Origin: Ustilago trichophora
Taxonomy: Eukaryota; Basidiomycota; Ustilaginomycetes; Ustilaginales; Ustilaginaceae
Length of the DNA: 64,000 nucleotides
Assembly (NCBI GenBank): GCA_900323505.1
Contig: OOIN01000002.1
Coordinates: 186,001 to 250,000 of the forward strand
Reading direction: 5' to 3'
A model generated the notes under the pieces. That model was given only the letters and a program-made list of their open reading frames with translations. It did no database searches and was not told the DNA's origin. The position numbers and the translations under genes were made by a program. Positions 10,689-21,969 of the stretch are shown here, in pieces; within the stretch, counting starts at the first letter, position 1, and the number at the start of each line of letters is the position of its first letter.

Positions 10689-12340
10689 GGTGGATCAAGA
10701 GTTGACGCTTCCCCTGCGACCAAGGATGACTTGAACAAAGGCGGGAAGAGATCGACGGGGTGGGCGCAGTTGGACGACGGAGGTAAAGAAGGAGGTGATG
10801 GGCGAGTGCTGCCAGAAGTAGGGGGTCCGCTTCAAATAGACGTTAGCGAGGAGCTACGTACATATATCTCCTGTAGCTCACACCACAAGCTCTTCTGTAT
10901 CTGCAGAGACCACTTTGACCCCACACATCAAGGGACGACATCACGAGATCAAACGTAATGGCACTATAGCCGTCATCAAAGCAACAACTGCACACTTAGG
11001 CCTGTATCAGGGCAACCTTCGCTCCGCAACCTTATCGCTATAATCTCTGACGCCACATCGAGATAGCCGGCTCACAGTGAAGGAGGGGAAACTTGCAAGG
11101 ACTTGGATGTGCGAACGGATGCGAGGCTTGACGAGCCATGCGCCCTTTCGCATCTGCTTGTCCTTAGCCGAGGTGGTGAGAGGAAGGCCACTGATCCGAG
11201 GGTTGGGGCGAGGTATCGGTATCGCGGCAAAACCGGTCTTCATTCGTTTGGTCGGTCGCTGGCAGCGATGCCTCGTACTCCTTGCACTCGAAGCCCATGT
11301 AGGTACCGCGTGGTTGATGAAAGGTGATACCTGATATTCATTAATGCATCTTGAAGCTAGGGCAGAAGATAAGCAGCCTGCGCAACGGAGCAGTTCATTC
11401 CTCACACGGAAAGGGCAAAGGTGGAAGCAAGACCTGCGTCCACGTCGAGACCACAAAGCATCACATGATGTCTGGAAGCCTCCTCTAGACAAGAGAGATG
11501 GGATTCTCTGCGCGGATGACAGGCGGAAACTGCGGACAGACAGGGACAAGCGCTTAGGCGGAGGCCGAGGCGGTACTGGCACTGGCAACTCTTTGCCACA
11601 CGACAGCGGTACCGGTCAAATTCGCGGTGAATTTGATAACGTGGGCAAGGGTCCGGCTATTCCATAACCCGCCCACCGCGTAGAGTTCTAATCCCGACAA
11701 CGACTGGAAAAGGCGGCATGGCATGGAAGCGGGTCAGATTCCGTTCTCGCCTTTCCATACCTCGTCCTAGAACTCTCTATGTGCCATGATGAGGTGATGA
11801 AGGACCACTGTGCCATGCTATATGGACAGGTCAGGTGATAAGATTGAAAGGTTGTAATGCGGAGAAAGGCGGGGAGTGGAAGGCACCCTCGTAGGAAACA
11901 ACTTTTCAGACAGTGAGTCTGTTATCGTGGAGCACTCGCCGACTTATCCGCCCTGCTAGCCGTCTTTGCCGTCGGTGGTCCCAATGAGTCTGAATTTGAT
12001 TTCAGGAAAGGTTGGTATCGTACTGGGCGCGCAGTTGATAAGCGTCGGATGGACAGATAACCGAATCTCAACTGAGACCTCGCTATCGCTCCATGTGGTA
12101 GCTGTCCGTGCATACAACTGGACTCATAAGCACTTTCGAGAGTTCATTCAGCCTTCCCTATCAAGACGGCTTCTGCCAAGGCTCGATAGTACCGCGAGGG
12201 CGTGCTGTACATGTATGATAGGTGGGTATGCTTCTCATGCTTCTCGCTGCAAACTGGCTCACTGCTCAAGGTTGAAACTTCTGTATCAGCCATACACCTG
12301 ATCAGGTTCGAAGCTTCAATTGCATTGCTTCGTTGCGTAA
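10689..12340. other. Intergenic region upstream of the MFS transporter
   Basis: A 1.65-kb spacer. Open frames occur (for example 11007-11588 on the minus strand) but they are Arg/Ser/Pro-rich, overlap others on the opposite strand and show no domain. The left 300 bases are the likely MFS promoter; the right end holds the 3' flank of the sulfurtransferase. No RNA gene is seen. Confidence 0.5.
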
Positions 12341-13390
12341 TTACATATCTTTGTCAATAGGCACGCCCTCGCTCTCCCGCGAAGCCCAACCCATCCAGCT
12401 CTCGTCATAGATACTGCTCTGTACGCCAATCTCCTGCAGCGCCAACCAGATGGCAGCCGCGGTCATACCCGAGCCACATGTGTTGGTAGCAGCGAGCTCT
12501 CCGCCGCTCGAAGCCTGTCGAAGCTTGTCCAGCGCCTCGGTGCCTCCCACTGCATCGCTGAGGGTTCTCCAGAGCTCAATCTGGTCCTTGAGCACCGTGT
12601 ACTGCTTTCCGTCCTTTCCGGTCTCGGTCTTGAGTAGAGTCGGGAAGGGCAGGGAAAGGCTGTGTGGGATATGGCCGGAGGACAGACCTGGCCTTGGCTC
12701 AGGATCGGTGCCGTCGAACCTTCCCTTGGAGCGTGCGTCGAATACGGTTTGACCACGTGCGCCCATCTTGGCGTTGGCAACCATCTCATCGAAAGATCGG
12801 ACGATGCCGTCTAGCAGCATTGGCTCTGGGTATGCAGTACTGGAGACAGACGATGGCTCTCCTGTCTCAGTCGGAAGACCTTGGTTGATCCATGCAGGCA
12901 GACCGCCGTTAAGGACGGACACGTTCGAGTGACCAAAAGCCTTGAAAGTGAATGCAGTTCGTGGGGCGGAAAAGATGCCGTGCGTGTCATAAACCACCAC
13001 ATGCGTCTCTGGCTTGATGCCATGCTCCGATGCGGCCTCGGCAAAAGTGGCTGGAGAAGGCATCATATGCGGCAGGTTGCGAACGCTCTCGCCGGTCGTT
13101 GCGACCTTGTCGACGTTCCAAAAGAGCGCTTTGGGCAGTCGAGGGCCCGCCTGGAACTCCTCAAGTGGATTGCGCGGCGGGCTAGTGTTGGGCATGAACC
13201 ATGTCGCATCCAGAATACGCAGCTTGTTGTCATCATCCTTGTTCTTCTCGATCAGAGAAGCGAGTGCCTTTGGCGCGATGACCAAAGGCACGGTTGCGGG
13301 CCGAACTGTTGTGCTCATTGCTCGTGCACTGCCGCCTATGCGAGAAAGTAAGCTTGAAGATCCCAAAGTTGCTGTGCGAGCTGGCAACAT
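12341..13390 (-). CDS. TUM1: Two-domain rhodanese: thiosulfate/3-mercaptopyruvate sulfurtransferase
   Basis: An intron-free 349-aa protein. The N-terminus MLPARTATLGSSSLL... is basic and Ser-rich, like a mitochondrial presequence. The first, non-catalytic rhodanese domain contains HVVVYDTHGIFSAPR and VLNGGLPAWI. The second contains VFDARSKGRFDG, SGHIPHS and the active loop CGSGMTA with catalytic Cys at about residue 305. The CGSG-type loop suits mercaptopyruvate sulfurtransferases. Yeast Tum1 passes sulfur to Uba4 for tRNA thiolation, and animal MPST can feed molybdopterin synthesis, so a link to the MoaA/MoaC locus in this window is plausible but inferred. The gene is divergent from the sugar transporter, sharing a 2.6-kb upstream region. 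Confidence 0.93.
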   Translation of the reverse strand: MLPARTATLGSSSLLSRIGGSARAMSTTVRPATVPLVIAPKALASLIEKNKDDDNKLRILDATWFMPNTSPPRNPLEEFQAGPRLPKALFWNVDKVATTGESVRNLPHMMPSPATFAEAASEHGIKPETHVVVYDTHGIFSAPRTAFTFKAFGHSNVSVLNGGLPAWINQGLPTETGEPSSVSSTAYPEPMLLDGIVRSFDEMVANAKMGARGQTVFDARSKGRFDGTDPEPRPGLSSGHIPHSLSLPFPTLLKTETGKDGKQYTVLKDQIELWRTLSDAVGGTEALDKLRQASSGGELAATNTCGSGMTAAAIWLALQEIGVQSSIYDESWMGWASRESEGVPIDKDM

Positions 13391-13852
13391 TGCTGTTATG
13401 TGTCAAGCAGGCGTGAGAAGCTATATGTAGCGATAGCAATGAAGGTTGGTTGAGGACCTTTGCGGTGATTTCGAGGCACGGTTTCTTCTCCTTGTCCTCG
13501 CCGCGGGGATTTTCGTGCATGCTTGGCCTAAGCACCATTGGTTAGAGGTGGAGGAGAAGCTGACTTTCGCGCGAGTAAAATTTACAGTAGTTGAGTGTTA
13601 GACCTCGTCTTGTCATAGCAGACGCCAAAAATATCCTTGGCGTTTGCCTGAAGAAACACGGCACTGATACGTAACTCACACAGCATTGATGGAAGCTGTA
13701 AAAGCAATGACAGCGTACCGTTCATACAGCTTACACCGATGGACGCTGTCCAGAGCAGTGCGCCAAGAGGCAGGCGCTTGGCGAGCCGCAATCGCGTGGT
13801 CATACGGTCCGGAGAGAAGCAAATCGTCAGTGTCAACTCGGCCATGTCGGTT

Positions 13853-13862
13853 CCCCGCGGGG
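13853..13862. promoter_or_regulatory. CCCCGCGGGG palindrome (two overlapping Mig1/CreA-type sites)
   Basis: A perfect 10-bp palindrome containing CCCCGC and GCGGGG back to back. GCGGGG fits the (G/C)(C/T)GGGG core recognised by fungal Mig1/CreA carbon-catabolite repressors. It is copy 1 of 4 between the sulfurtransferase and sugar-transporter genes. Confidence 0.45.
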
Positions 13863-14150
13863 TACCATTCATGCCCCTTTACAAGCGAAGTCGAGCGCTT
13901 CGCAACCGCCCTGGTAGAGAGGTGATACAGTACAATGGACTGGTGGATAACAATGCGATTCTCCTGACGGTCGAGGAAAGCAAGCTGATTTCTTACTCCG
14001 CGATGGGGGTTAGGCGGACTTCTACGGAAGATGTGACAATTCAGTGGGGTCTCCAGATCTTGGCTAAGTGGACGTCAGTCGCTGCGGTAGGTCTCGTGGA
14101 ATCTGCGGAGAAACAAAGCTGATATGGTGGGGGACGAGAGGGGTGATGTT

Positions 14151-14160
14151 CCCCGCGGGG
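14151..14160. promoter_or_regulatory. CCCCGCGGGG palindrome, copy 2
   Basis: A perfect copy extended to a 12-bp palindrome by flanking T and A (14150-14161). It is only 28 bp from copy 3, so two repressor dimers or neighbouring monomers could bind side by side. Confidence 0.45.
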
Positions 14161-14188
14161 ACGTCGAGACAAAGCAAGGAGGATCTCT

Positions 14189-14198
14189 CCCCGCGGGG
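14189..14198. promoter_or_regulatory. CCCCGCGGGG palindrome, copy 3
   Basis: A perfect copy, again flanked by T and A, giving a 12-bp palindrome (14188-14199). Confidence 0.45.
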
Positions 14199-14616
14199 AT
14201 GCAGAAGAACGAGGCACATTCAGGGCAAAGTCCAAACACACATGCTTCAAGCAAACTTGATACAGTACAGTACTGTACATACGTCCGGGTGAACTTGCAT
14301 GAGGATGCTCCAGCATAGTTTCTACCTCTGATAGGAATGGCGCTGAATTGGCATGGACAGTCTAGAGGCAGCGAGAGGCAGGAGGAAGAGGGAGAGGCCA
14401 ATGGTTTCCAAGTCCGACTCGGAACGTCTCAACGCAGAGATCTGCCGAGAGACTGAAATACAGATTACCGGTTCGTAGTGCTTTCAAAAGAGCCGGTGAG
14501 GTGGAAGACGAGCCTATGGAAGTACGGAAAACATGAGGGGTGCCAAGACGATGATTGAGCGTCGGGAAAGGGAAAAAAAGCAGCTGGCAGCGATTCTACT
14601 GAAGGGCTAAAGAAGT

Positions 14617-14626
14617 CCCCGCGGGG
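14617..14626. promoter_or_regulatory. CCCCGCGGGG palindrome, copy 4
   Basis: A perfect copy extended to the 14-bp palindrome GTCCCCGCGGGGAC (14615-14628), lying about 1.37 kb upstream of the sugar-transporter start. Confidence 0.45.
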
Positions 14627-15993
14627 ACAGCCTCGACCAATTGAGGCACCGATGCAACCCGTTATGTGTAGCGAAGCAGCAGTGCATGCGATCCACTCGT
14701 AGCCGAGAGAAAAAGGTGGTGGCTCACTGTCACTTCAGTAATTGGCCGAAAACAATGTGGCTTAAGTTGTACCACACCCAGTCTGCCCGAGCAAGGTTGG
14801 CTAGTGAACAGCCCTTTGCGCCAATTTGCAACGCACAGAACCCTTTTTTTTGGCCATTGCGTTCTCGAGTGCAACGTTGCGAGCGATGCCGACTCACCCG
14901 GACGTTGAAAAAGGCAGAGACCGATCTGATGTTGATAGCAGCATCGTAGGTTTGAGTACATGAGACACTAACGAGTTCGGTTGTGTGGCAACACGAAACC
15001 CACGCTAAAAACCCGCAAAAAATTTGGTCTGATGGGAAGCAAAGGGTTCGACAAGTGCTTTTCATTTGATCCTCTCTGCAGAGTGGGCCTTCGGTTTGCC
15101 AAGCTCAACAGGCGGTTCTCCGCTCTCAATATGCATGTAAAGTAGACCCACCAACCGAAGGTCTCAGACGCAGTTCTAAAATCTGACTGGTCCGTCTGCC
15201 TCTGCTTCAACCCAGTGATTCGGTCTCGTCCTCCAATCACTTTGTGTCAACAGAATGCTCATTTCAGTCGTCAAAAAGTGTCGCATGGTCACGCCTTCGC
15301 TGCATTGGTTCTCCTTGTACTGTACTGTACAGTACACTCGCTCGTTGCCTGAATATGCACTTGATCTTGGCGAATCTGGAGTCCCCGCCAAAACCGGTTT
15401 GTACCTCGCAGCACTCAGCAGCAGCAGCCATGTCTTGCAACTGCCCTTGTCTCTCCTCGTGAACCATTGCCATCCTCTTCTCTTGTCCAATCGTGTTGAG
15501 ACCGGTCCTGCTTCCGTGTTAGCAATCATCTCGAACCCCCTACAATTCCTTCTCTCCTCTCCCCCACCACGATCCCGGATCTCATTCCATAGTTCTATCC
15601 TACCATCTCCAACCCTCTTGTGGTGGCAACATCGTGTGTGCATTCTACCGAAGTCACTCCTGCCTACGAATCTGCCCCGCACTTTTGGGTTAGGTTGTTG
15701 CACGTCACACCTCTTCACCGCAACATACTCGGTTCCCCCTGCGCCCGGCCTTCGATTCAGTGCTTTCATCTACCACAAGCTCCTCGTCATCTCATCTCGC
15801 TACGTGGCACAGCGTCCCTCATCCCTCATTCCACCCCACATTGTGGGTTTTGTCGCCTTCATATCCGAACCCTTCTTCGAAAAGGTATAAGAAGGACCCT
15901 CTCTACTTCACGTTTTCTCATCCTTCCCCATTCATCTCCCCACCATCACCACTCCATCCTTCCTATCTCGACCTGAGATCTCGCTCGAGCATC

Positions 15994-17921
15994 ATGGCTC
16001 GCTCCATCACCGAGGGATCCATGACCCCGTCCAAGCAGGAGGACAACTTCGCCACCTCCACCCATGCCGCCACCGCCGACACGTCTTCTAAGATCCGATA
16101 CGGCCCCGCCGCGATCATGGAGGATCTTCGCGAGCACTGGCGCGTCTATGTCCTCGGTATTTGTGCTTCCTTTGGAGGTCTCCTCTTTGGTTGGGTGAGT
16201 GAATATGTCCTGCAGGGCAGCAATTGCAGATGCATGAAAATGCGGGCTGCGGCGTGTATGAAAAAAGAAGGGCCCCTGCGCTAACGCGGACTTTGACATT
16301 TTTTCTCCCCTCATATCAGGATACCGGCTTGATTGGAGGTGTTCTCAACATGCCTGCCTTCAAAAAGGACTTTGGTCTCGAGAACGACGAGGCCAGGCTC
16401 TCGGCATTGAAGGGCAACATCGTCTCGGTGCTTCAAGCCGGCTGCTTTTTTGGCGCCGCCGCCAGTTTCTACCTGCCCCACCGCTTCGGTCGCAAAAAGG
16501 CCATGCTCATCTCGGCCACCGTCTTCCTCATCGGCTCGGTGATCCAGACCGTTTGCCGCCTTCACGGACAGAGCGCCAACTCTGCTCTCAATCAGCTCTA
16601 CGTTGGCCGCGTCATTGGTGGGTTTGGTGTTGGTCTCGCATCTTCGGTTGTTCCCACGTACTTGTCCGAGTGCGCTCCTCGCGCCATCCGTGGTCGACTG
16701 GCCGGCATGTACCAGCTCCTCATCGTCACCGGCATCTGCATTGCCTACTTTGTCAACTACGGAATGGTCCAGAATTACCCCGACCAAACGTCGAGTGCCA
16801 TGTGGCAAATCCCTTTCGCCCTTCAGTGCCTTCCTGGCGTCCTCTTTGTCGTCACTCTCTTCTTCCAGCCCGAGTCTCCTCGATGGCTCGTCGAGCAGCA
16901 GAGGAATGCCGAAGCTCAGCAAGCCCTTGCCCGCATCAATCGCGCATCGCTCAACGACCCTCTTGTCGTCGGAATCCTCACCGAAATCGAGGACGACCTC
17001 AAGGGCAAGGAGGGCCTCTCCGTTGGACAGCAACTCAAGATGGCTTTCTCCGATCGTGTCACTACCTATCGAGTTTTCATTGGTGCACTCTTGATGTTTT
17101 TCCAACAGTGGACTGGAACTAACAGCATCAACTATTACAGTCCTCAGATCTTCAAGAGTCTTGGCATAACTGGACAGTCGAGCGGCTTGCTTGCCACCGG
17201 AGTATATGGCATTGTCAAGATCATCACCACTGCTTTGTTCATGGCAGTTGCTATCGAGCAGCTCGGTCGCAAGTGGTGCTTGATTATCGGCGGTCTTGTG
17301 CAAGTCTTTGCGCTCTTTTGGATCGGGATTTACCAAGCCGTTCGTCCTTCCGGTGCTCCAGTTGATGGTGTTGGCTACCTTACCATTGCGATGATCTACA
17401 TCTTCGTTGTTGGTTATGGTCTTGGTTGGTCGTCTGTTACTTGGGCCGTCAGTGCGGAGGTTGCGCCTAATCAGCTTCGTGCTCTTGCCATGTCGGCAGC
17501 TACCATGAGTCAGTGGTTCTTCAACTTTATCATCGCGCTCATCACCCCGCGTGCGCTCGAGCACATAAAGTATGGTACCTTTATCCTCTTTGGTGTCGTC
17601 ACGTCGGTCGCGGTGCTCTGGGCCGCCTTCTGCCTGCCCGAATCGAGCGGTATTACTCTCGAACACATGCACAGGATCTTTGAGGGCAACATCGTCGCTA
17701 GGTCTACTCAAGATCTCTCACCCAAGAAGAGGAAGATCTTCCGCGCCAGGCTCATGGCCGAGGTTGGTAGCACCGAAGGCACTCCTGCTCAGGGAGAGAA
17801 CAGAGCCGCAGAGAACTTTATCACACTCGACAGGGAACCATCTCTCGCTCAAAAGGGCGATGACGACATGATCCACACCGCCGACGCCGTCAGCTCCAGC
17901 GACGAACATGCCAAGAAGTGA
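15994..17921 (+). CDS. MFS sugar transporter (hexose/quinate-permease type)
   Basis: Two exons, 15994-16194 and 16320-17921, around a 125-nt intron (GTGAGT...ATATCAG, branch CTAAC near 16281); the product is 600 aa. Splicing creates FGWDTGLIGG, the first sugar-porter signature. GRFG-type RFGRKK, YLSECAPRAIRGRL, PESPRWLVEQQR, QQWTGTNSINYYSP and a final PESSGITLE all follow in the usual order across twelve helices. The cytosolic C-terminal tail (about 85 residues) is acidic and Ser-rich. The family imports hexoses, quinate or related polyols at the plasma membrane. The substrate is not decidable here. The upstream GCGGGG palindromes suggest glucose repression. Start chosen: the first ATG in the open frame; upstream in-frame codons start only with GTG. 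Confidence 0.94.
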
Positions 17922-18590
17922 ACGCTTCCCGGTTCTCATTCGCGTAGATAGCACACACTCGCTTCGTTTTGTTCTCAGTCATGATATCGCACCTTTCACA
18001 AGAACGCTCTGTTTTGTACTTTATACCAGGATATCTAACCCTCGCATTTCACGTCCCTTTGACCTCGGATCATCTTTCAGTGTGCAAGTGCTTGTTCCTT
18101 TCTCGATTGGTATTGTTGATGTGGCCAATGTGAACTCTGTATCATCGATGCGGTCCATGATCTTCAGATGGCATGTTTCAATTTCCGCAGATGACGAAGG
18201 ACCGCTTCGGCCTTTTTCTTCGAGACACAAGTTCGTCTGTGTACCTAGGACGCCAAAGCCAGCTCCAAAGACACGGGCTGCATCTTCCAAGACCGAAGCC
18301 CTTAGAGTACCCTTTACAACTTGTTCAAATTCACTGCGATAAGGTCACTCAAAGGGACCCTAGCTAGTGGTCACTGTTTGATGGACCAAGAGCTGGGAGA
18401 AGCCACTGTCAGCTCGAGCGACAACAAGCTTGAATACCGTCTTCACCAAGTTTGCCTCGCACACTTAGCTTATTAAGCGGTTTACATAACCTCAAAATGA
18501 CCATTACCGTGAATTGCTTCTCGAGAGCTCATACAAATTATACGATCAGCCATGCGATACAGATGACCAGGCAAGCAACGCTTCTAGCCG
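17922..18590. other. Convergent 3' intergenic region
   Basis: 669 bp between the stops of the sugar transporter and the single-pass membrane protein. It contains T-rich 3' UTR-like sequence and no supported gene. Confidence 0.6.
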
Positions 18591-20216
18591 TTAACCGAAT
18601 GTGCTTCCATACTGATTACTGTGCTCCTGTGGCATGTCGACAAACGGATCTTCGTCGACCGACACGAAAGTCGCTCCGCCGGTACTCATCCTGCGCATGC
18701 TTGAGCTTCTTGACATCTGCCTCGAGATGCTTTCACCCAATCCTGGCTCTCCTTCTATACTTTCGCCGCCGGCGAGGTAGGCTGGTACGCTGACCCTCGG
18801 GATCTTGAAATTGGAGTTCGAGTGGGAAGGGCGGATCGTTTTCCCATGGAACGTGCTTCCCGTAGGTGAGAGCTGAGGGGTGATGGTCGTGGTGGGTAGG
18901 TCGAGTACGAGGGGTTGCGACTTGGATCGCGAGTGCGAAGGTTCTGAAGCATAAGGTTGTGGGTAAGGGGGTACGAAATTGTCTGTTGAAAAGGAGCGGG
19001 GTTGTTGTGGGGTGCTCGTGGTGCGAGTGAGGGGAAGATATGGTGTTGCTGCAGAGTGATGTGTTGTCGTTGATTCTAGTGCAACCGGGTCGTGCGTTGT
19101 CGCAACCTGTTGGGCTGGGGTGAGATGGAAAGGTACCCGTACAACCTGGATCTCCTGCTCGTCTGATGGGCCTTCAGCAAGAGCGTTGATCATCGAGACG
19201 TCGTCTGCGCCATGTGATACCGACCTAGGAGTATATCCCTCAGATCGACGACGAGAGCCAACGCTCAATCTACCCAAAGCGGCGACTTCGTACGTATCTC
19301 CCGAAGCAAATACTCGTGCTGTCTTGCGTTGAAGACTTTCCGGCGAAGCCGCGCCGTCTGCTTTGGGAGAAGCGACCTGTTTCTCCGATAGCGAAGGAGA
19401 ACGCAAGGCAGACATTCGGTGAGCAGCAAGACTGAGCCTCCTCGTTCGACGACGGGATGAGCACCAGCGAATCAGAGCAAAAGCGACGAGGAGCAATACA
19501 AAGCCGCCGACGACACCTCCTGCAATGGCGCTTTTGTTGACGCTGTGGGTGGTGGGCAAGGTGGAAGTTGAGGCGGAGGAGAGTGAGCTGACCGGGCTCA
19601 CGGCTCCGGAGGTGGTGCTGGCTGCGGCCGGGACTGTTGATGACGAGACTGTGGACTTGGACGACAAGGTTGGTGCAGAAGTGGCTGTTGTCAGGGCTGA
19701 GCTGGCTGATGTTGTAGTAGCCAAAGACGACGATGCGGTTGACGGTATCGCGGCAGCAGTTCCACTAATTGACGATGTCCCGCCAGCGCAGTTATCAAAT
19801 GTGAATGACCTTGGATCGACGTCCGTCACCTGCACCGTACCCTGAGAGCTCGTGGTAGTGGTCAAGATGTTCCCATTCATATCAGCGAGGCCAATGCCGA
19901 TCCTGTACGTCCCATTGAGCACTGTGTCGCCAAAGTACGTAACCTTGCTGTACGACCCGGGTGTGGGGAAAGCACCGCCATTGAGGGCCGAGTACAGCAG
20001 CGAGTAGTTGAGTGCTCCTTGAGTCGAAACGAAGAAGAGCTCGACGTAGGGTGCTACGCTCCATTCTGTCTGAGAGAGCGTCGCAGTCCAGGCCAGTTCG
20101 GTGCAGTTAACGAGGCCGACGGAAAAGTCGAGTGCTTGTGCCTGCAGTGTGAAGAGGCTGATGAGCAGCGTGGCGAGCGTACTCAGCCGTAGTATGATTG
20201 GTGAGGGCTTCCTCAT
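18591..20216 (-). CDS. Secreted/single-pass membrane protein with Ser/Thr-rich stalk
   Basis: 541 aa from the ATG at 20216 (the frame also opens earlier, but the signal peptide begins here). The order is: signal peptide LSTLATLLISLFTLQAQA; an extracellular domain of about 120 residues with two cysteines (LVNCTELAW and FDNCAGG) and Asn-glycosylation sites; a Ser/Thr/Ala-rich stalk; one transmembrane helix GGVVGGFVLLLVAFALI; then a basic stop-transfer CSSRRRTRR and a cytosolic tail of about 270 residues rich in Ser/Pro. This is the layout of fungal Wsc/Mid2-like or mucin-like surface sensors, although no WSC cysteine pattern is present. Function unknown. Confidence 0.8.
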   Translation of the reverse strand: MRKPSPIILRLSTLATLLISLFTLQAQALDFSVGLVNCTELAWTATLSQTEWSVAPYVELFFVSTQGALNYSLLYSALNGGAFPTPGSYSKVTYFGDTVLNGTYRIGIGLADMNGNILTTTTSSQGTVQVTDVDPRSFTFDNCAGGTSSISGTAAAIPSTASSSLATTTSASSALTTATSAPTLSSKSTVSSSTVPAAASTTSGAVSPVSSLSSASTSTLPTTHSVNKSAIAGGVVGGFVLLLVAFALIRWCSSRRRTRRLSLAAHRMSALRSPSLSEKQVASPKADGAASPESLQRKTARVFASGDTYEVAALGRLSVGSRRRSEGYTPRSVSHGADDVSMINALAEGPSDEQEIQVVRVPFHLTPAQQVATTHDPVALESTTTHHSAATPYLPLTRTTSTPQQPRSFSTDNFVPPYPQPYASEPSHSRSKSQPLVLDLPTTTITPQLSPTGSTFHGKTIRPSHSNSNFKIPRVSVPAYLAGGESIEGEPGLGESISRQMSRSSSMRRMSTGGATFVSVDEDPFVDMPQEHSNQYGSTFG

Positions 20217-21969
20217 GGTGATGGTGTATATATGTTTCTGATGAAGCTGGTTTACAGTCGACGGATTGGCGAGCAAGGATGGTGGTGTGGAAGGTGTGGG
20301 AGAAGGTCAAGATGGCAACGAGCGACCCAATTGAATGAGGGAAGAGAGGAAAGGGGGCCCTCGACGTGGTCACAATCCCAGCAAACGGGGTCTACAATAT
20401 ACTCTTCAGCATTCACCGCCTTACACCATCTTAGGTTTCGCCAAAAGCTGTTCGAAGTACGTACGGATGCAGAACGCTGCGGATAAGTCGCTAGCACCCT
20501 CTCGGCAGCAACAGCCCCCCCACCAGACCTCAAGCTATGCTACAGTACCTTGACAGTCATCTCGCTTGGCTGTCATGCAGATCGCAAAGCGTCAGATTCT
20601 TTGCGCATAAGAAAGAGTACCAGCGACGGTGATGTGCCCTCGAAAAAGTGGGACGAGAGTTGTCCCCGTCTCTACCCGCTCAGCGTCCCACCACAGCATG
20701 GCATGAGTTGACCTATGCGACTGGCGGAACGCCAAACCTGTGCACGCCGCGCCAAACTCCCGGTCTCGGAAACAAGACAAAAGAGTGTAGACTCCTGTAT
20801 AGTGTACAGCATCGGCCATCTCGTCCTCCTTCTGCAAGTACCACCTACTTTCTGCGGCTCTGCTTCGCTTCTTTTCACACTCCTCTCACACAGTGCTTCT
20901 TGGCGCACAACAATTCACTGTCCAGCTCAGCATGCTATTGTGTATGTCAAGCAGCAAGCGGAAAAGCGGCAGGTTTGCTGGTGGGATTGAGCGGTACTGT
21001 ACTGCATGCAAAGCATCCACTATGGGACAGGCGGAATCCTCTCGGGAACCACAAATCGCTTTTTTTTTTGTCTTTTCTTTGTATTTATGTATTTATTTCC
21101 CTTACATTTTTGTCTCTGTTCCTGTTCCAGTTGTGCCTGACACCACTCCCCGCTTTTCAAAGTTAAAGCGTGGCGGCAGAAAGCAGTGGGGAAAATCGAT
21201 CATTTTAAGGGTTCTAGTCTTTCTTTCTTGACAGTTGAAAGTGTATCGTGAATTTTGTATTGAAACGAAAGCTGCGCCCTCGCTTGGTCGGAGGGCGTCG
21301 AAAGATGGTGTTGACATTTCAGACTCAGAAAGACATGCTTTTCCAACCCTTGCAAAATCGTCTGAGAAGAAGAACCTGTCCAGATGCCAAAGCCGCACAG
21401 TCTTCGAAGTGGTGTAGAAGTGTGTGCCTACCTGCTGTGGATCGTCGAGTCGTGTCGGCTCCATGTGTGAATGCCGCATGCTGATGTTGCTGCTCTCAGG
21501 TGACTTTTTTGATCCCACCCCTTACCCAACGCTGCGCCGTCGCTTACCGCATAGACATCCGATCCGGCCAATACAGTAGGCGCCTTGTTACGGTTCGCGG
21601 GGCAATCTTGGCTTGTCAGAGAAGCCAACATGTCGACATCTGTTCTAATCGACCACGTCCGAGAATCGAAGACACATGATTCAGCTTCGACAGGGTTTGT
21701 ACCGGGTTGCCCGATCGATTTGAAGCCAGACAAAAAGAGGCGCAGCCACACCTTCGATGCTTGAGACCGCCTTTCTGGGTTTCAAATCACGTCAACATAC
21801 TCGAACTAAAAGGCGATGTGCTCAGAGACGATGTTAGTTATGGACAGGGAGAAAGCGAGGGTGCGAAACGGGTTGAATGGATATTAGAGATGGCAAACAA
21901 AGAGAGAAAAAAAAACCCCCCAAAAGCAGGCTGCGAAATGCGGCCCAAAAAATCGACAAAAACTAAGGA
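20217..21969. other. Intergenic region upstream of the membrane protein
   Basis: 1.75 kb without a supported gene. It holds TACAGTA/TACTGTA motifs at 20541, 20995 and 21572, a T-run at about 21059-21069 and an AU-rich element-like TATTTATGTATTTATTT at 21082-21098. The right end contains T5/T6 runs (minus-strand sense) just beyond the tRNA that suit RNA polymerase III termination. Confidence 0.5.

Larger units (their letters stand above)
13391..15993. promoter_or_regulatory. Shared upstream region, sulfurtransferase (-) / sugar transporter (+), with GCGGGG cluster
   Basis: This 2.6-kb divergent region is rich in short palindromes. Four perfect CCCCGCGGGG copies lie at 13853, 14151, 14189 and 14617, with single GCGGGG/CCCCGC half-sites at 13503, 15383 and 15675. 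A 14-bp palindrome lies at 14265-14278 and a 16-bp palindrome at 15321-15336, both built from TACTGTA/TACAGTA units. A CT-rich leader precedes the transporter start from about 15540. A 211-codon open frame (15255-15890) in the leader has no recognisable domain. Confidence 0.6.

Noticed and set aside
11007..11588. 193-codon minus-strand frame in the spacer before the sulfurtransferase
   Set aside because: Arg/Ser/Pro-rich, overlapped by plus-strand frames of similar length, no signal peptide or domain.
12303..12330. T-loop-like GGTTCGAAGC as part of a tRNA
   Set aside because: No matching T-stem, acceptor stem or anticodon arm around it.
16311..17711. 466-codon minus-strand frame antisense to the sugar transporter
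   Set aside because: A mirror of strong codon bias in the real gene (charged Asp/Glu/Arg-rich shadow); the sense frame has full MFS motifs.
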